46,098 nucleotides of DNA, taken from positions 1 through 46,098 of the forward strand of contig JAQGHQ010000282.1 in assembly GCA_028288765.1 (NCBI GenBank), given 5' to 3'. Position 1 is the first letter of the stretch; each line of letters starts with the position of its first letter. The notes beneath the pieces were generated by a model. It did not search any database. It saw only the letters and a list, made by a program, of their open reading frames with translations, and was not told where the DNA came from. Of the stretch, positions 35,401 to 42,300 are shown piece by piece. Source of the stretch: Gemmataceae bacterium (lineage in GTDB: Bacteria > Planctomycetota > Planctomycetia > Gemmatales > Gemmataceae). The position numbers and the translations under genes are program-made.

Positions 35401-36307
35401 CGATGCTCAGGTCGCCGCCCCCGACGCTGTTCACCCCGACGTTCACCTGGATGTGATTCCCGGCCGCGCTGGTGTTGATCCCGTTGAGAGTCAGGCTCGC
35501 CGCTCTTTGAAAGAAGAGTACATAACTGCCGGTGAAACTCGCGACCGTGGTGTCGGCCGCCCAGACGCGGGGCGCCGGGTCGTAGCTGGTGAGGATCAGG
35601 CTGCCCGAGGTGTTCGTGATGACGTTCGTGGCCGGCGCGGTGTAGACGAAGTTCGAGGTGGAGCTGTCGATGAACACGTTGCCGGTGCCGGTCGTGATGT
35701 TCGAACCCGCGCCGAACGTGATGCCGGCGCCGCCGACCGTCAGGCCGTTGTTGCCGGTCGTGATCGAGGCGTTGGCGTTCAGGGTGAAGGTGCCGACGCC
35801 GGAGTTGTCCCCGTCCGCGAGGAGGGTCACCGGGCCGGCGGCCGCGACCGATTGCACCGAAGCGTCGTTCGTGGCCTCGGCGTCGACCGACCCGGCCGTC
35901 TCCGGGGAGCCGAACGTGATGTCGGACACCTGATTGCCCGCGCCGACGCCGATGTTGATGTGCCCGGTGAGGGTGAACGAGTCGACGAGGTTCACCGTCT
36001 GGGTGCCGGTGTTCGTCCCGGTGATGTCGAAGTCGGTGACGGAGGCGGCCGGGGTGGTCAGGATTAGGGTGTTCGCCTGGTCGCGGACCTCAATGTTCGT
36101 GCCGTTCAGGGTCAGGTTGGCGGTGTCGTTCGCCGCACCCAGGTTGACCTGGAGGTCGGTGACGACCACCGCCGCCGTCACGGCCGGGGTCACCCGGTCC
36201 TCCAGCGTCTCGATCCCGAGAGCAGTTTTCCTCCCCCGGATCGGCCGGGTCGGCCCCTGCCGGAGGGACTTGGTCATCAGACGGCGGAAGAGGTTTTTGC
36301 TGGACAT
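26414..36307 (-). CDS. Giant surface/extracellular repeat protein with Ig-like and FG-GAP-like C-terminus
   Basis: 3297 aa. The N-terminus is basic, followed by GIETLEDRVTPA (about 31-42), the short motif recurrent at the start of Gemmata-type exported proteins; there is no ordinary signal peptide. Residues about 50-2450 are low-complexity Gly/Asn/Thr/Asp-rich beta repeats. Many units contain GGTGNDT-like turns, VGNAGSLDGILG and DDSANPAAxT, reminiscent of RTX or haemagglutinin repeats. Residues about 2460-2530 look like a cadherin/CshA-type module (NYFGADTITYRVVDANG). Ig/PKD-like repeats follow (about 2540-2980), then about six FG-GAP/VCBS-like repeats (about 2990-3297: AVADLNGDGIPDIITG, GGPVVKVFDG). 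ATG 36307 has GAGG about 9 nt upstream. Probably adhesion or cell-surface structure. Its opposite strand is open over long stretches only because of base composition. Confidence 0.9.
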   Translation of the reverse strand: MSSKNLFRRLMTKSLRQGPTRPIRGRKTALGIETLEDRVTPAVTAAVVVTDLQVNLGAANDTANLTLNGTNIEVRDQANTLILTTPAASVTDFDITGTNTGTQTVNLVDSFTLTGHINIGVGAGNQVSDITFGSPETAGSVDAEATNDASVQSVAAAGPVTLLADGDNSGVGTFTLNANASITTGNNGLTVGGAGITFGAGSNITTGTGNVFIDSSTSNFVYTAPATNVITNTSGSLILTSYDPAPRVWAADTTVASFTGSYVLFFQRAASLTLNGINTSAAGNHIQVNVGVNSVGGGDLSIGGAVTAGTGSVFLNADNAGITDPGGATVTGSSLNVSAQTGIGASGTPLVTAVGQLQATNATSGGIFVANTGALSVVGTGVKANTAGDIALSSTGTLSATTLGAPITAANGNISVTTTGATSDILLGGNQTAIRTFSAGNNVTLTAGEDVVFGSGVSGHADVTVDGNLQVLPARDAIFDNNSLVDVTNGGAGTATVTAGRNVSFQHTTFNGTFLHTTGGAITVTTAANGAFTLDAAGGSLDSAGGLITVNANTMLIKDTINAGAGAVAITMTGSAGTVTVNGPISGSSATITGSSGGDTFNLQSDTGNVLLAVNGAGGADTYTVQTTSATAPVAIHGQGGTDTVTIGNAGSVQGIAGTVSVDNFGGSTALTIDDSTDATARTVTATNAQVTGLAPATISYTANDLIALTVDGGSGGNTFNVTSTIFSSANTFNGGTGNDTLNITVTGLGANSVNAFNGQAGSDTIAVTEGTPAALVTLNVDGGGQAGDVLNVNDQTNAAATTYGITTTQVTVTGEQTVNYTGLTLGSVVVHAGSGSNAINATGSAAANLTVNGGNGITTWTINGPGLQAGSTNIFNGGNQAGTTGDTFTVTPATAAGTAITVNGNGPSSVSPGDTLNIDAGGAGVAITPTGFTVNGGQTISTTGIETVHLTNAGAVTVAGANTPNTLSLTSLGASSAQVTLNGGPAIVVSSVTSFTFDGGTGNDTMTLVNNGVLFAPTGGIFYNGGGHTSVPGDTLQVTGSLGVFVSGTYTVLPSGPNGNAGTLTYTQGLTTQTIQFTGLQPIEDLTTLGSFTVTGPAVGGTTNIVTGPTSTGNDPVTGLPATTYEINFTPSDGSTAEAYRFRNKTVVTFNGSNSTTPGQQDLITVDLPTQVDASSPTKLNNLTINPMNSPAGDRVNVTATPAGVGTAVVAGVGNNDSIDIGFPGAVPGTGSLDAILGFVSVQGSGGTGTTLTVDDTAHVAARTAVDFQNFAILGGTGAGPTGGVPIGYFGTFALIDYRLGSGDDTIRVDSTSSTVANTTIRGNNGNDTFTLGSPANSLDGFLGPLNIEGDANTAAGDAIVVHATGDGAGNTYTVTSNTIDRTGIATIGYTTVESLALNTSTNADVINIQSTLATTPVTVNAGGGDDTVIVGNAGSLDGILGGMNVVGGGGANDQLIVDDSANPAAHAFTVTGTTVTRDGIATIAYDTTSEFLTVNGGTGGNTFDVLSTSVDTTINSGTGSDTVNLGNAGLTSGINSQLTVFGQAGLDTITLDNTADPGPTTYHLASGEIGGGAYGGPVTPGGPFGANGLLAYTAATEVVNVNGGTGTNTYNVDETIAATNTTINDGAGNGTFNIAGNGLAGTLGNFFNGNGGTDTFNLQAAALFNGGAVITAPVSIDGGAPATPVDPTFPAAPPAAGNGDVVTITGTGDDNIVYFLDSAGGAGHLTGLGSLVALDLVEQVLVDGGPGNGETLTLVDNTGFPHGSLAAAQNGIVVAPTGPNSARVVVDNGPATFSPVVYLANISNTGFMVTGSGVTQEVLTVLAPSENGLGSGAPFFEPTFPSGNNFIAVSDSNVSILNTAVGQLLQVGVSTPTFTGLVVEGGNQGPTGGDVFDVIPSNQLSILLDGRNPAPPIPAGSFGDVVNLFAAGIAKVYNDPTLGPPVLRFEDVNPITGAAATVAFTNMETVNVSSNIGQLQVIGDRGAGTVGGGAGTPKQDVIGITGTDFEAGTVHMNEVGSGQPDGVFHFDNILSLQVNTFALNDAVSITPFATANEPWSIDVTVDGGTSTGGPGDTLTYVAAPGITNNTDLVVTAANAGNLDAHGIGSATTDHVVRFSNIQTVTVNDGTNAGAFGDTLAIDLANGTTNDAAAFQFADPINHTTPDITLSDDAATLLQVNMDSGNIPALTVNGNATADMFDVFATYLPAGTRLPVALTVHGGTGGTNTLTLHGTTGQDNTFTNIAGANPTSGTATLTGGAGARVVYTGLPDPTFVGGGGASADVLNLSGSGTLSVTGTGPGAGTASITGQSGITFSNFGTASTINLTGAGGPDVFTVKQPVGWGIPTVNVTEAPASATAILQLVATTNSDTINYDPGTAVISIDDGSGATGVTHYNAAGINSFAVDGNTPVAPTLPGDTLIVSSFLSGTASLPSGILGTIPRIAYQNIETIQVGALPTAGVTNVTATAGTPITFQPGVTVSNQPYTILIVTGPAHGTAVVNPANPPTTPNQSITYTPNSNYFGADTITYRVVDANGQMSPVGTISITVLAIAHTPTVTVTSPGAENENSAVPVTITAALSPSANPAEVLSVTISGVPANATFSAGTNAGGGVWAFTPAQLAGLTITDRDGPATLNLTVTATSSMPGLLPAQVGVPATATATAALLVTVLNVAPTATGLSNSGPVPEGSPVTVTLNGATDVSPVDAAALRYSFALQPGNLLSTYAASGPANTAQYTFPAHGTYTIWARVIDKDGGFNDYQTTVTVQVIAHAPTLSVNSNPLAATEGTPAPVSIVVTKNPQADPAESLSYQITGVLANATFNHGVNAGGGVWTFNAADLTGLTLTDVDGPATLNLTVSAISTVNTAGIPPAEVGPVGQLTATTSAPLTVNVANVAPTATFAVTGPFVPGQTFAVAFTNPFDPSPVDTAAGFTYQYDLGTGTFGPVTTSPTATFTPPAAGSYTIRGKIIDKDGGFTIYTANTPGAQPGQVVVPNVDVYAVGDGIGGGPIVHVYSAATNTLVASFSAYEPTFRGGVTVAVADLNGDGIPDIITGTGPGGGPVVKVFDGKTFALLGSFFAYEPTFRGGVTVAAGQVGGKAVIVTGSGVGGGPVVKTFDGTTFAPLASFMAYDPSARGGVNVAVADPLGTGQGEIITGAGAGAGPHVKVFDGSGGLLQSFFAYDPSFTGGVTVSGGDLFGSGHADIVTGTGAGGGGNLRVFDGQTDALVKSTFAFGPDRITGGSLRNGFTVSASHIGGVNGKPIVLAAAGPDFGPTVRVFDATLTNPLAELVPYEDTFTGGAYVG

Positions 36308-37364
36308 AACCGGAGCCTCAAGACGGATTGAGGAATGAGGTCGGACTCGCAGGGTGTTGACGCGTGGTGTCGGACCGACACCTCTTGACCGCCGGGCCCG
36401 GGGCGCCAGGCCCGAGAACCCGCCGGCTTGTCCTCGCCGGATTACAATCGTATTATTATAAGAATAAATGTGCAGAGGCCCGGCCGTGAGCGCTCTGCCG
36501 CGGCCGGCCGCCACCTTGTCACGGGCTGGGCCGGCGCGACGAGAACAGATCCAGTCACGGCCCGGGGCAGCGGGGCACCGTCGACGAATCGAGGCAGGAT
36601 ATGCGTACCGAGGTCGGACCGGGCGTCGGGACCATGGGGGCGAATCCAGTTGTGGGGTGTACCAGGCGCTGTCGAGTCGGGTAGGGCGGTCGGTAACGGC
36701 GTGATCGCGAGTCGGGAGATCACATTATCCGACAATGCCCGTTATAATCTGGCGATCTTATAAATAATCGCGTTAAGAATTAACGGTGATAGCTTCTGTG
36801 ATGCCGAATCATATACGGGGCGGGGTGGGCTGCCAACGAAGAATCCCTCCCGACCGGCAAAATTTTCCAAATTACTCTGTATACGCAAACCACCTGAATA
36901 ACTGATCTTATATATTCTGTCCAAATTACAACAAGGAAAACCGATACAATCGGCACGATCAACATCCGGTAGCTTTCCGAAGTGGACGGCTGATCCGCCG
37001 TCAAGTCATTTCCGGCCCGAGAGATCGGCACTGAAAACGGCCCGGCACGATCAGCCGATGTGCGGAAATGTTGTCCGTGGGAAGAGGCGGGGTGGTCAGT
37101 GGTTCGGATGGGTCGTCGGTCATCGATCTGTCATCAAACCGGTGCGAGAGGATGGGCCAGAAAGGGTCGGTCTGGCGGCCCGACGGAGCCGGATTGGGTC
37201 CCGCGCGGGTGGCGGGTGACCGGGGGAGCAAGATCGGCCAGCCGGCCGTCGCGGCGCGCCATTTTTAGGGTCAGTTCGGTGGCTTGGTCAGCCCCCGGTC
37301 TGGTGCGATTCTTGAACAGGCTCCCGCCGCCGAAGTCGGGGTTGGCTCATCGTGGGGTGGAACG
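36308..37364. other. AT-rich intergenic island
   Basis: About 1.06 kb without a supported gene. Two parts, about 36440-36470 and 36720-36990, are far richer in A/T than anything else in the window. The second contains a TATAAT (36743-36748) on the plus strand and a small hairpin (36771-36785, CGTTAA-GAA-TTAACG). Small open frames on the minus strand (36742-36924 and 36780-37031, the latter with a hydrophobic stretch MLIVPIVSVFLVVIW) are unsupported by ribosome-binding sites or known families. It probably contains the promoter of the giant gene. Confidence 0.45.
36455..36460 (-). promoter_or_regulatory. Possible -10 element for the giant surface-protein gene
   Basis: A perfect TATAAT on the minus strand lies in a short AT-rich tract, 148 bases upstream of ATG 36307. 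No matching -35 is visible at 17-nt spacing, so the call rests on the -10 and the location only. Confidence 0.3.
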
Positions 37365-37481
37365 ATGCGGACCGGGCTGGAAAAGATGCTGGCCGGGGAA
37401 CTGTACGACCCGTTCGACCCCGAATTGGCCCGGGCCCAACGCACTCGCGACGCCGAACGGGCCCGACCCCGGGGACGCGGG
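37365..37481 (+). pseudogene. Remnant of a maltose/sugar O-acetyltransferase start
   Basis: From ATG 37365 the frame reads MRTGLEKMLAGELYDPFDPE and then LARAQ, which closely matches the N-terminal Mac domain of maltose O-acetyltransferase (typical EKMLAGELYDP...DPEL). A GTGGGGTGG lies upstream. After about 30 codons the similarity ends in an Arg-rich frame that overlaps the 3' end of the converging membrane-subunit gene, whose stop is at 37482. The left-handed beta-helix catalytic domain is absent. I read this as the 5' stub of an acetyltransferase gene cut off by a rearrangement. Confidence 0.6.
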
Positions 37482-38375
37482 TCAGGTCGCGGCGTGGGGC
37501 AGCTGGATGAGGACCGACCGGACGCCGAGGCTCGCCAGGACGAGTGAGGCCGTCGCGACGGTCACGGTCACGGGGCCGGCACCCGCGAGCAGCAACCCGA
37601 TCGGAATCGCCATACCGGCCAACGCCGCGAAGAGGCCCGCACGACGGCGAGCCCGGCGGGAATAAAGCCGGGCCAGCAGGGGATAGAGGTCCGCGACCAC
37701 CAGGGCGAGCGCGATCAGGTTCAGCCCGACGAGTAACCCGACGGTCGGCCTGAGCACGGCGACAGCCCGCGCCTCACCGGCCACCACCGCGAGCACAAGA
37801 AGTTGTCCGGCACCGAGCATCAGGGCCGAGTTGACCAGATACCCGCCGAGCCACCGGGCGTCCCGCCAGCCCGGCTGGGCGGTCGTGCTGAAGAGTACCC
37901 CCTTGTACGCCGCCGACCCGAACGCGAACGGCAGCCCGCCGGCCACCGCGACCTTCCGGGCCCACCACGCGGCCGAGTCGGCGGGTAGCCATCCGACCGC
38001 CACGACGAACTCGACTGCCACGATCGCGGTCAGGAAGAGCGAGTAGATCGTCAGGCACCACGTCCCCAGCGACATCGGCGAGCTCGGCTTGAACACCCGC
38101 AACATGTGGTGGAACCGGAGCGGGTTGCCCAGGTCGAGGACCAGGAACGCGAGGTCGGCGAGCAGCAAGCCCAGGGCGACCGGGTACGCCCAGGCGGCCA
38201 CGGCGGTGAAGGTCGCCGGGGCGGCCAACTCGCCGACCGCGGCGACCAGGAACAGCCCGGTGGTCAGGTTGTTGAAGAGTACGTCGTAGACGACGAGCGA
38301 GTGCCACTCCGGCGGCTTGGTCACGGTCCGGCCCGCGTAGCCGGTCGGGTTCGGGCCGTTGGCGGGCGGGTGCAT
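37482..38375 (-). CDS. NrfD-family membrane subunit of formate dehydrogenase
   Basis: 297 aa polytopic protein with about eight hydrophobic segments, matching the NrfD/PsrC quinone-reactive subunit family. Typical pieces are TTGLFLVAAVGEL and LDLGNPLRFHHMLRVFKP-like segments between helices 2 and 3. It should anchor the dehydrogenase and pass electrons from the iron-sulfur subunit to quinone. It directly follows fdnH: the fdnH stop (38379-38381) is followed at once by GTG 38378 and ATG 38375; I use the ATG. It replaces the cytochrome b subunit (FdnI) of E. coli formate dehydrogenase-N. Last gene of the operon. Confidence 0.85.
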   Translation of the reverse strand: MHPPANGPNPTGYAGRTVTKPPEWHSLVVYDVLFNNLTTGLFLVAAVGELAAPATFTAVAAWAYPVALGLLLADLAFLVLDLGNPLRFHHMLRVFKPSSPMSLGTWCLTIYSLFLTAIVAVEFVVAVGWLPADSAAWWARKVAVAGGLPFAFGSAAYKGVLFSTTAQPGWRDARWLGGYLVNSALMLGAGQLLVLAVVAGEARAVAVLRPTVGLLVGLNLIALALVVADLYPLLARLYSRRARRRAGLFAALAGMAIPIGLLLAGAGPVTVTVATASLVLASLGVRSVLIQLPHAAT

Positions 38376-38378
38376 CAC

Positions 38379-39329
38379 TCATGTCCCCCACACGAAGAAT
38401 GCGGCCAAAAGCACGGCGAACGTGACCGCCCCGGCGAGCGCCGTCCGGAGGTAGTCCCCCGCCATGTGGATCCACGGGTTGAACGGGTTCCCCGGCAGGC
38501 CGTAGACCTCGGGCCGGTCGATCAGGAGGTAGAACGAGTTCAACCCGGTGTACGTCTCGGTCGGGGCGTCCCCGTACAGGTGAGCTCCGGGAACGCCCCG
38601 CCGGTGCAGGTCCTCGACACGCCTCCTGGCCCGCTCCCGCAGCTCGTCGACGGGCCCGAACTGGATCGAGGCGGTCGGGCACGCCTTCGCGCATGCCGGG
38701 ACCAGCCCGTCCTTCTGGCGGTCGTAGCAGAGGGTACACTTGCGGGCGTGGCCGGAGATGGTGCTGCGGGTGATGACCCCGAACGGGCAGGCCGCGACGC
38801 AGTACGCGCACCCGTTGCAGATGTCCGGCTGGATGTAGACGTTGGCGAACTCGTTGTAAATGATCGCCCCGGTCGGGCACGCCTGCTGGCACGGGGCCGC
38901 GACGCAGTGCTTGCACACGTCCGACATCATCAGCCAGCGGTTGGCCGGGGGCGGCTCGGCGGGGAGTACGTCCAGGGACATCCGCCCGTCGGGGGACGGC
39001 GGGGGCGGTAGGACGTCCGCGAACTGCTCGATGAACTTCACATGCCGCCAGGACGAGGCCGACAGCTCCCCGGTGTTGTCGTAGCTGTCCCCGGTGAACT
39101 CGAACCCGTCGGCCGGGATCTGGTTCCACTGCTTGCACGCCACCTCGCACGCCTTGCACCCGATGCAGACGGTGGTGTCGGTGTAGAACCCCATCGCCGG
39201 CCGGCGGTCCGGGACCTCGCCGCGGCGGAAGGGGTCGACGAGCCGGGCCAGCAGGGCGGACAGCCACCCGCGGGTCGGCGGGTCTTCCGCCTGCGGCCGG
39301 CGGACCACTTCCAGCTCCTCAGTGACCAT
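38379..39329 (-). CDS. fdnH: Formate dehydrogenase beta subunit, four [4Fe-4S] clusters
   Basis: 316 aa electron-transfer subunit. Four cysteine clusters are visible: CIGCKACEVACKQWN (about 55), CKHCVAAPCQQACP (about 139), CNGCAYCVAACP (about 172) and CTLC...CAKACP (about 199-218). A C-terminal hydrophobic segment (AVTFAVLLAAFFVWG, about 300-315) fits the single membrane anchor of FdnH/FdoH-type subunits. ATG 39329 overlaps the end of the alpha-subunit gene by 11 bases, so translation is probably coupled. It connects the molybdopterin subunit to the NrfD-like membrane subunit encoded next. Confidence 0.93.
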   Translation of the reverse strand: MVTEELEVVRRPQAEDPPTRGWLSALLARLVDPFRRGEVPDRRPAMGFYTDTTVCIGCKACEVACKQWNQIPADGFEFTGDSYDNTGELSASSWRHVKFIEQFADVLPPPPSPDGRMSLDVLPAEPPPANRWLMMSDVCKHCVAAPCQQACPTGAIIYNEFANVYIQPDICNGCAYCVAACPFGVITRSTISGHARKCTLCYDRQKDGLVPACAKACPTASIQFGPVDELRERARRRVEDLHRRGVPGAHLYGDAPTETYTGLNSFYLLIDRPEVYGLPGNPFNPWIHMAGDYLRTALAGAVTFAVLLAAFFVWGT

Positions 39330-42300
39330 GTTCGGACCTCCCCTCGGGCTGCGCGGCGGCCGGCGTGTCGGGGACCGGGTCGCGGGTCGGCCACCGCACC
39401 GGATGCACCGTCGGGCCCGGGACCCGGCCCCCCAGCCGCCCGGCCCGGACCTGGCAGACGAACGCCTTGACCTCGTGCATGCTCACGTTCGGGTCGGCGA
39501 CGAGAGACGTCAGGTCGTTGGCGTTCCCGCCGACCACCTCCCCGGCGAACGCCCAGTGGAACGGGAGCCCGACCTGGTGGACCGTGCGGCCCTCGACCCG
39601 GAGCGGCCGCAGCCGCCGCGTCACCATGGCGCGGGCCTCGATCCGGCCGCGGGCCGATTCCACCGTCAGCCAGCCGGCGTGGACGATCCCGCGCTCGGCG
39701 GCGAGTTCGGGGCTGAGTTCGACGAACATCTCCGGCTGCAGCTCGTTGAGCCAGCTGTTGAACCGGCTCATGGGCCCGCTCAGGTAGTGCTCGGTGAGCC
39801 GGAACGTGGTCGCCACCACCGGGAATTCCGCGGTCGGCATGTGGGCCAGCCGGTTGAGCGGCCCCTCGAACATGCGCACCGTCGGGTTGCACGTCTGCTT
39901 CGGGTAGAGCAGGTTGCCCACCGGCGACTCGACCGGCTCGTAGTGCGTGGGCAGCGGCCCGTCCTTGACGGCGCCGGGGGCGTACAGCCAGCCGAGGCCG
40001 TCGGGCTTCATGATGAACGGCTGGTCGCCGGCGATGGCCGCCATCCCCGTCGCGCCCGGCGGCGGGCGGTACCCGGGGGGCTTATCCCGGTCGAAATCGG
40101 GCTCGTCGAGGCCGACCCAGCGGCGCGAGTCGTCGTCCCACCAGACGAGCTTCTTCCGCTCCGACCACGGCCGGCCGGCGGGGTCCGCGGAGGCACGGTT
40201 GTAGAGCACCCGCCGGTTGTACGGCCAGGCGAAGCCCCACTCGGGCTCGACCGGGTCGCCGGTCCGCTTTCGCTCCCGGGCCCGATTCCGCCCCGGTTCG
40301 GGGAAGACGCCGCTGTAGATCCAGCAGCCGGAGGATGTCGTTCCGTCGTCCTTCAACTCCGCGAAGCCCGAGACCAGCCTCGGCTCGCCCGTCGTCGGGT
40401 CGATCTCATCCAGTTTGCGGCCGTTGATCTCCTGGAGGACCTTTTCCAGGTCCGGCTCGCCCTCGATCCGGCTGACCGTGCCGTCGGGCAGGCGGGGCTC
40501 CTCCTCGAAGTCGTAGTCCCAGGTGAGGTTCAGCAGCGGCTGGTCCCGGGGGTCAGTCGAGCCGGCGTAAAGTTCCTTGAGCCGCTTGCCGAGGGTGTAG
40601 AGGAACCACGCATCGGACCGGCTGTCGCCGAGCGGGTCGAGGGCCTTGGCGTGCCACTGGAGCATCCGCTGGGTGTTGGTGAGGCTACCCTCCTTCTCCG
40701 GCGCGGCCGCCGCGGGGAGGAAAAACACCTCGGTCTTGATCTCGGCCGGCGGCGGCCCGGTCGGATCGCTCTTCCAGAAGACGGCGCTCTCGATCTCGAA
40801 CCAGTCCGCGACCACCAGCCAGTCGAGGTTCCGCAGTCCGGCCCGGTGTAGGCCGGCGTTCGGCCCCCCGCCGCCGGGGTTCTGGCCGAACAGGAAGTAC
40901 CCTTTGACCTCGCCCCGGGCCATCCGGTCGAAGTACGCCAGCTGCGAGTAGTCGGCGTCCACCCGGGGGAGCCAGCCGAAGCCGAAGTCGTTCTCCGGCT
41001 TGGCGGCGTCGCCGTACCACGCCTTGAGGAGGCTGACGATGAACTTGCGGAAGTTGGCCCAGTAGCCGGTGAGCAGCCCCTCGTGTGCGACGTAGGAGTC
41101 CAGCGTCTCGTGCTCCTCGTCGGCGGCCGGCTGCGGCAGGTAACCGGGGAGGGTGTCGTAGAGGGTGGCGAGGTCGGTCGAGCCCTGGATCGTGGAGTGG
41201 CCGCGCATCGCCATGATGCCGCCGCCGGGCCGGCCCACGTTCCCGAGCAGCAGTTGCAGGATGCCGGCCGTCCGGATCATCTGCACGCCGGTGGTGTGTT
41301 GAGTCCACCCCAGCGCGTAGACGATGCAGCTGGTCCGCTCGCGGCCGGAGTTGGCGCACAGCAACTCCGCCACCCGGACCAGCTGGTCCGGGGTGCAGCC
41401 GCACACGGCGGAGACGGTCTCCGGGGTGTACCGGGCGAAGTGGCGCTTCAGGATCTGGAAGACGCAGCGGGGGTGCCGCAAGGTCGGGTCGCGCGGCGAC
41501 CCCTCGTCCGGCCCGGCCGTCATGTCCTCCCGCGGTGCGGATTGGGCGGGGGCCCCCGCCTGGAGGTCGTGGCCCTGGATCCCGGGCTCCTCCTTCAGCA
41601 TCTTCCCTCTCTGACCACTGACCTCTGACTCCTGACTGCTGGCACCCGAGTAGCCCCAGTGGCCCTCCTCGGCGTCGTACTTGCCGGTTTCCCCGTCTCC
41701 GTGGTATCCGCTGAACAGGCCCTCCAGGTCCTCGGTGTCCCCGAATCCGTCCTGGATGATGGTCGAGGCGTTGGTGTAGGTCAGGACGTACTCCTTGAAC
41801 CACCGGTCGGTACTCAGGACGTAGTTCACGAGGCCGCCGAGGAAGGCGATGTCGCTCCCGGCGCGGATGTCGACGAAGACGTCGCACAGCGCCGAGGTGC
41901 GGGTGAACCGCGGGTCGACGTGGATCAGGGTGGCGCCCTGCTCCTTGGCCTTCATGGGCCAGCGGAACCCCACCGGGTGGGCCTCGGCCATGTTCGAGCC
42001 CATGAACAGGATGCAGTCGCTGTTCGCCAGGTCCTGCTGGTAGTTGGTGGCCGCGCCGCGGCCGAACGAGGCGCCCAGACCGGGCACCGAGGCCGCGTGT
42101 CATATTCGAGCCTGGTTCTCGATGGACACCACCCCCAGCCCGCCCCCGAACAGCTTCTTGATGAGGTAGTTCTCCTCGTTGTCGATCGTCGCCCCGCCGA
42201 GGGTCCCGATGCTCCGCACGGAGTTGAGCAGCCGCCCCGCCTCGTCGCGGACGGTGAAGTCGGCGTCGCGGGCGGCCTTCACCTTGCGGGCGATCCGGTC

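Noticed and set aside
29828..36067. A 2079-codon open frame on the plus strand, and another of 1198 codons at 26192-29788, opposite the giant surface-protein gene
   Set aside because: Both translate to Arg/Gly/Asp/Val-rich sequence without domains and exist because the real gene on the other strand has almost no T/A in third positions. The minus-strand product shows clear repeats and FG-GAP-like modules.
36780..37031. 83-codon minus-strand frame with a hydrophobic segment in the AT-rich island
   Set aside because: No ribosome-binding site or family resemblance; a hydrophobic run is expected by chance from T-rich codons.
39322..40851. Long plus-strand frames opposite fdnG, cydAB and the 1730-residue gene (for example 21459-22436, 41659-42741, 44639-46042)
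   Set aside because: They are antisense shadows of well-identified genes, Arg/Val/Asp-rich and without domains.
42087..42110. Frameshift or nonsense mutation splitting fdnG
   Set aside because: The phase is kept across the TGA, the flanking residues match the known selenocysteine site and a SECIS-like hairpin follows.
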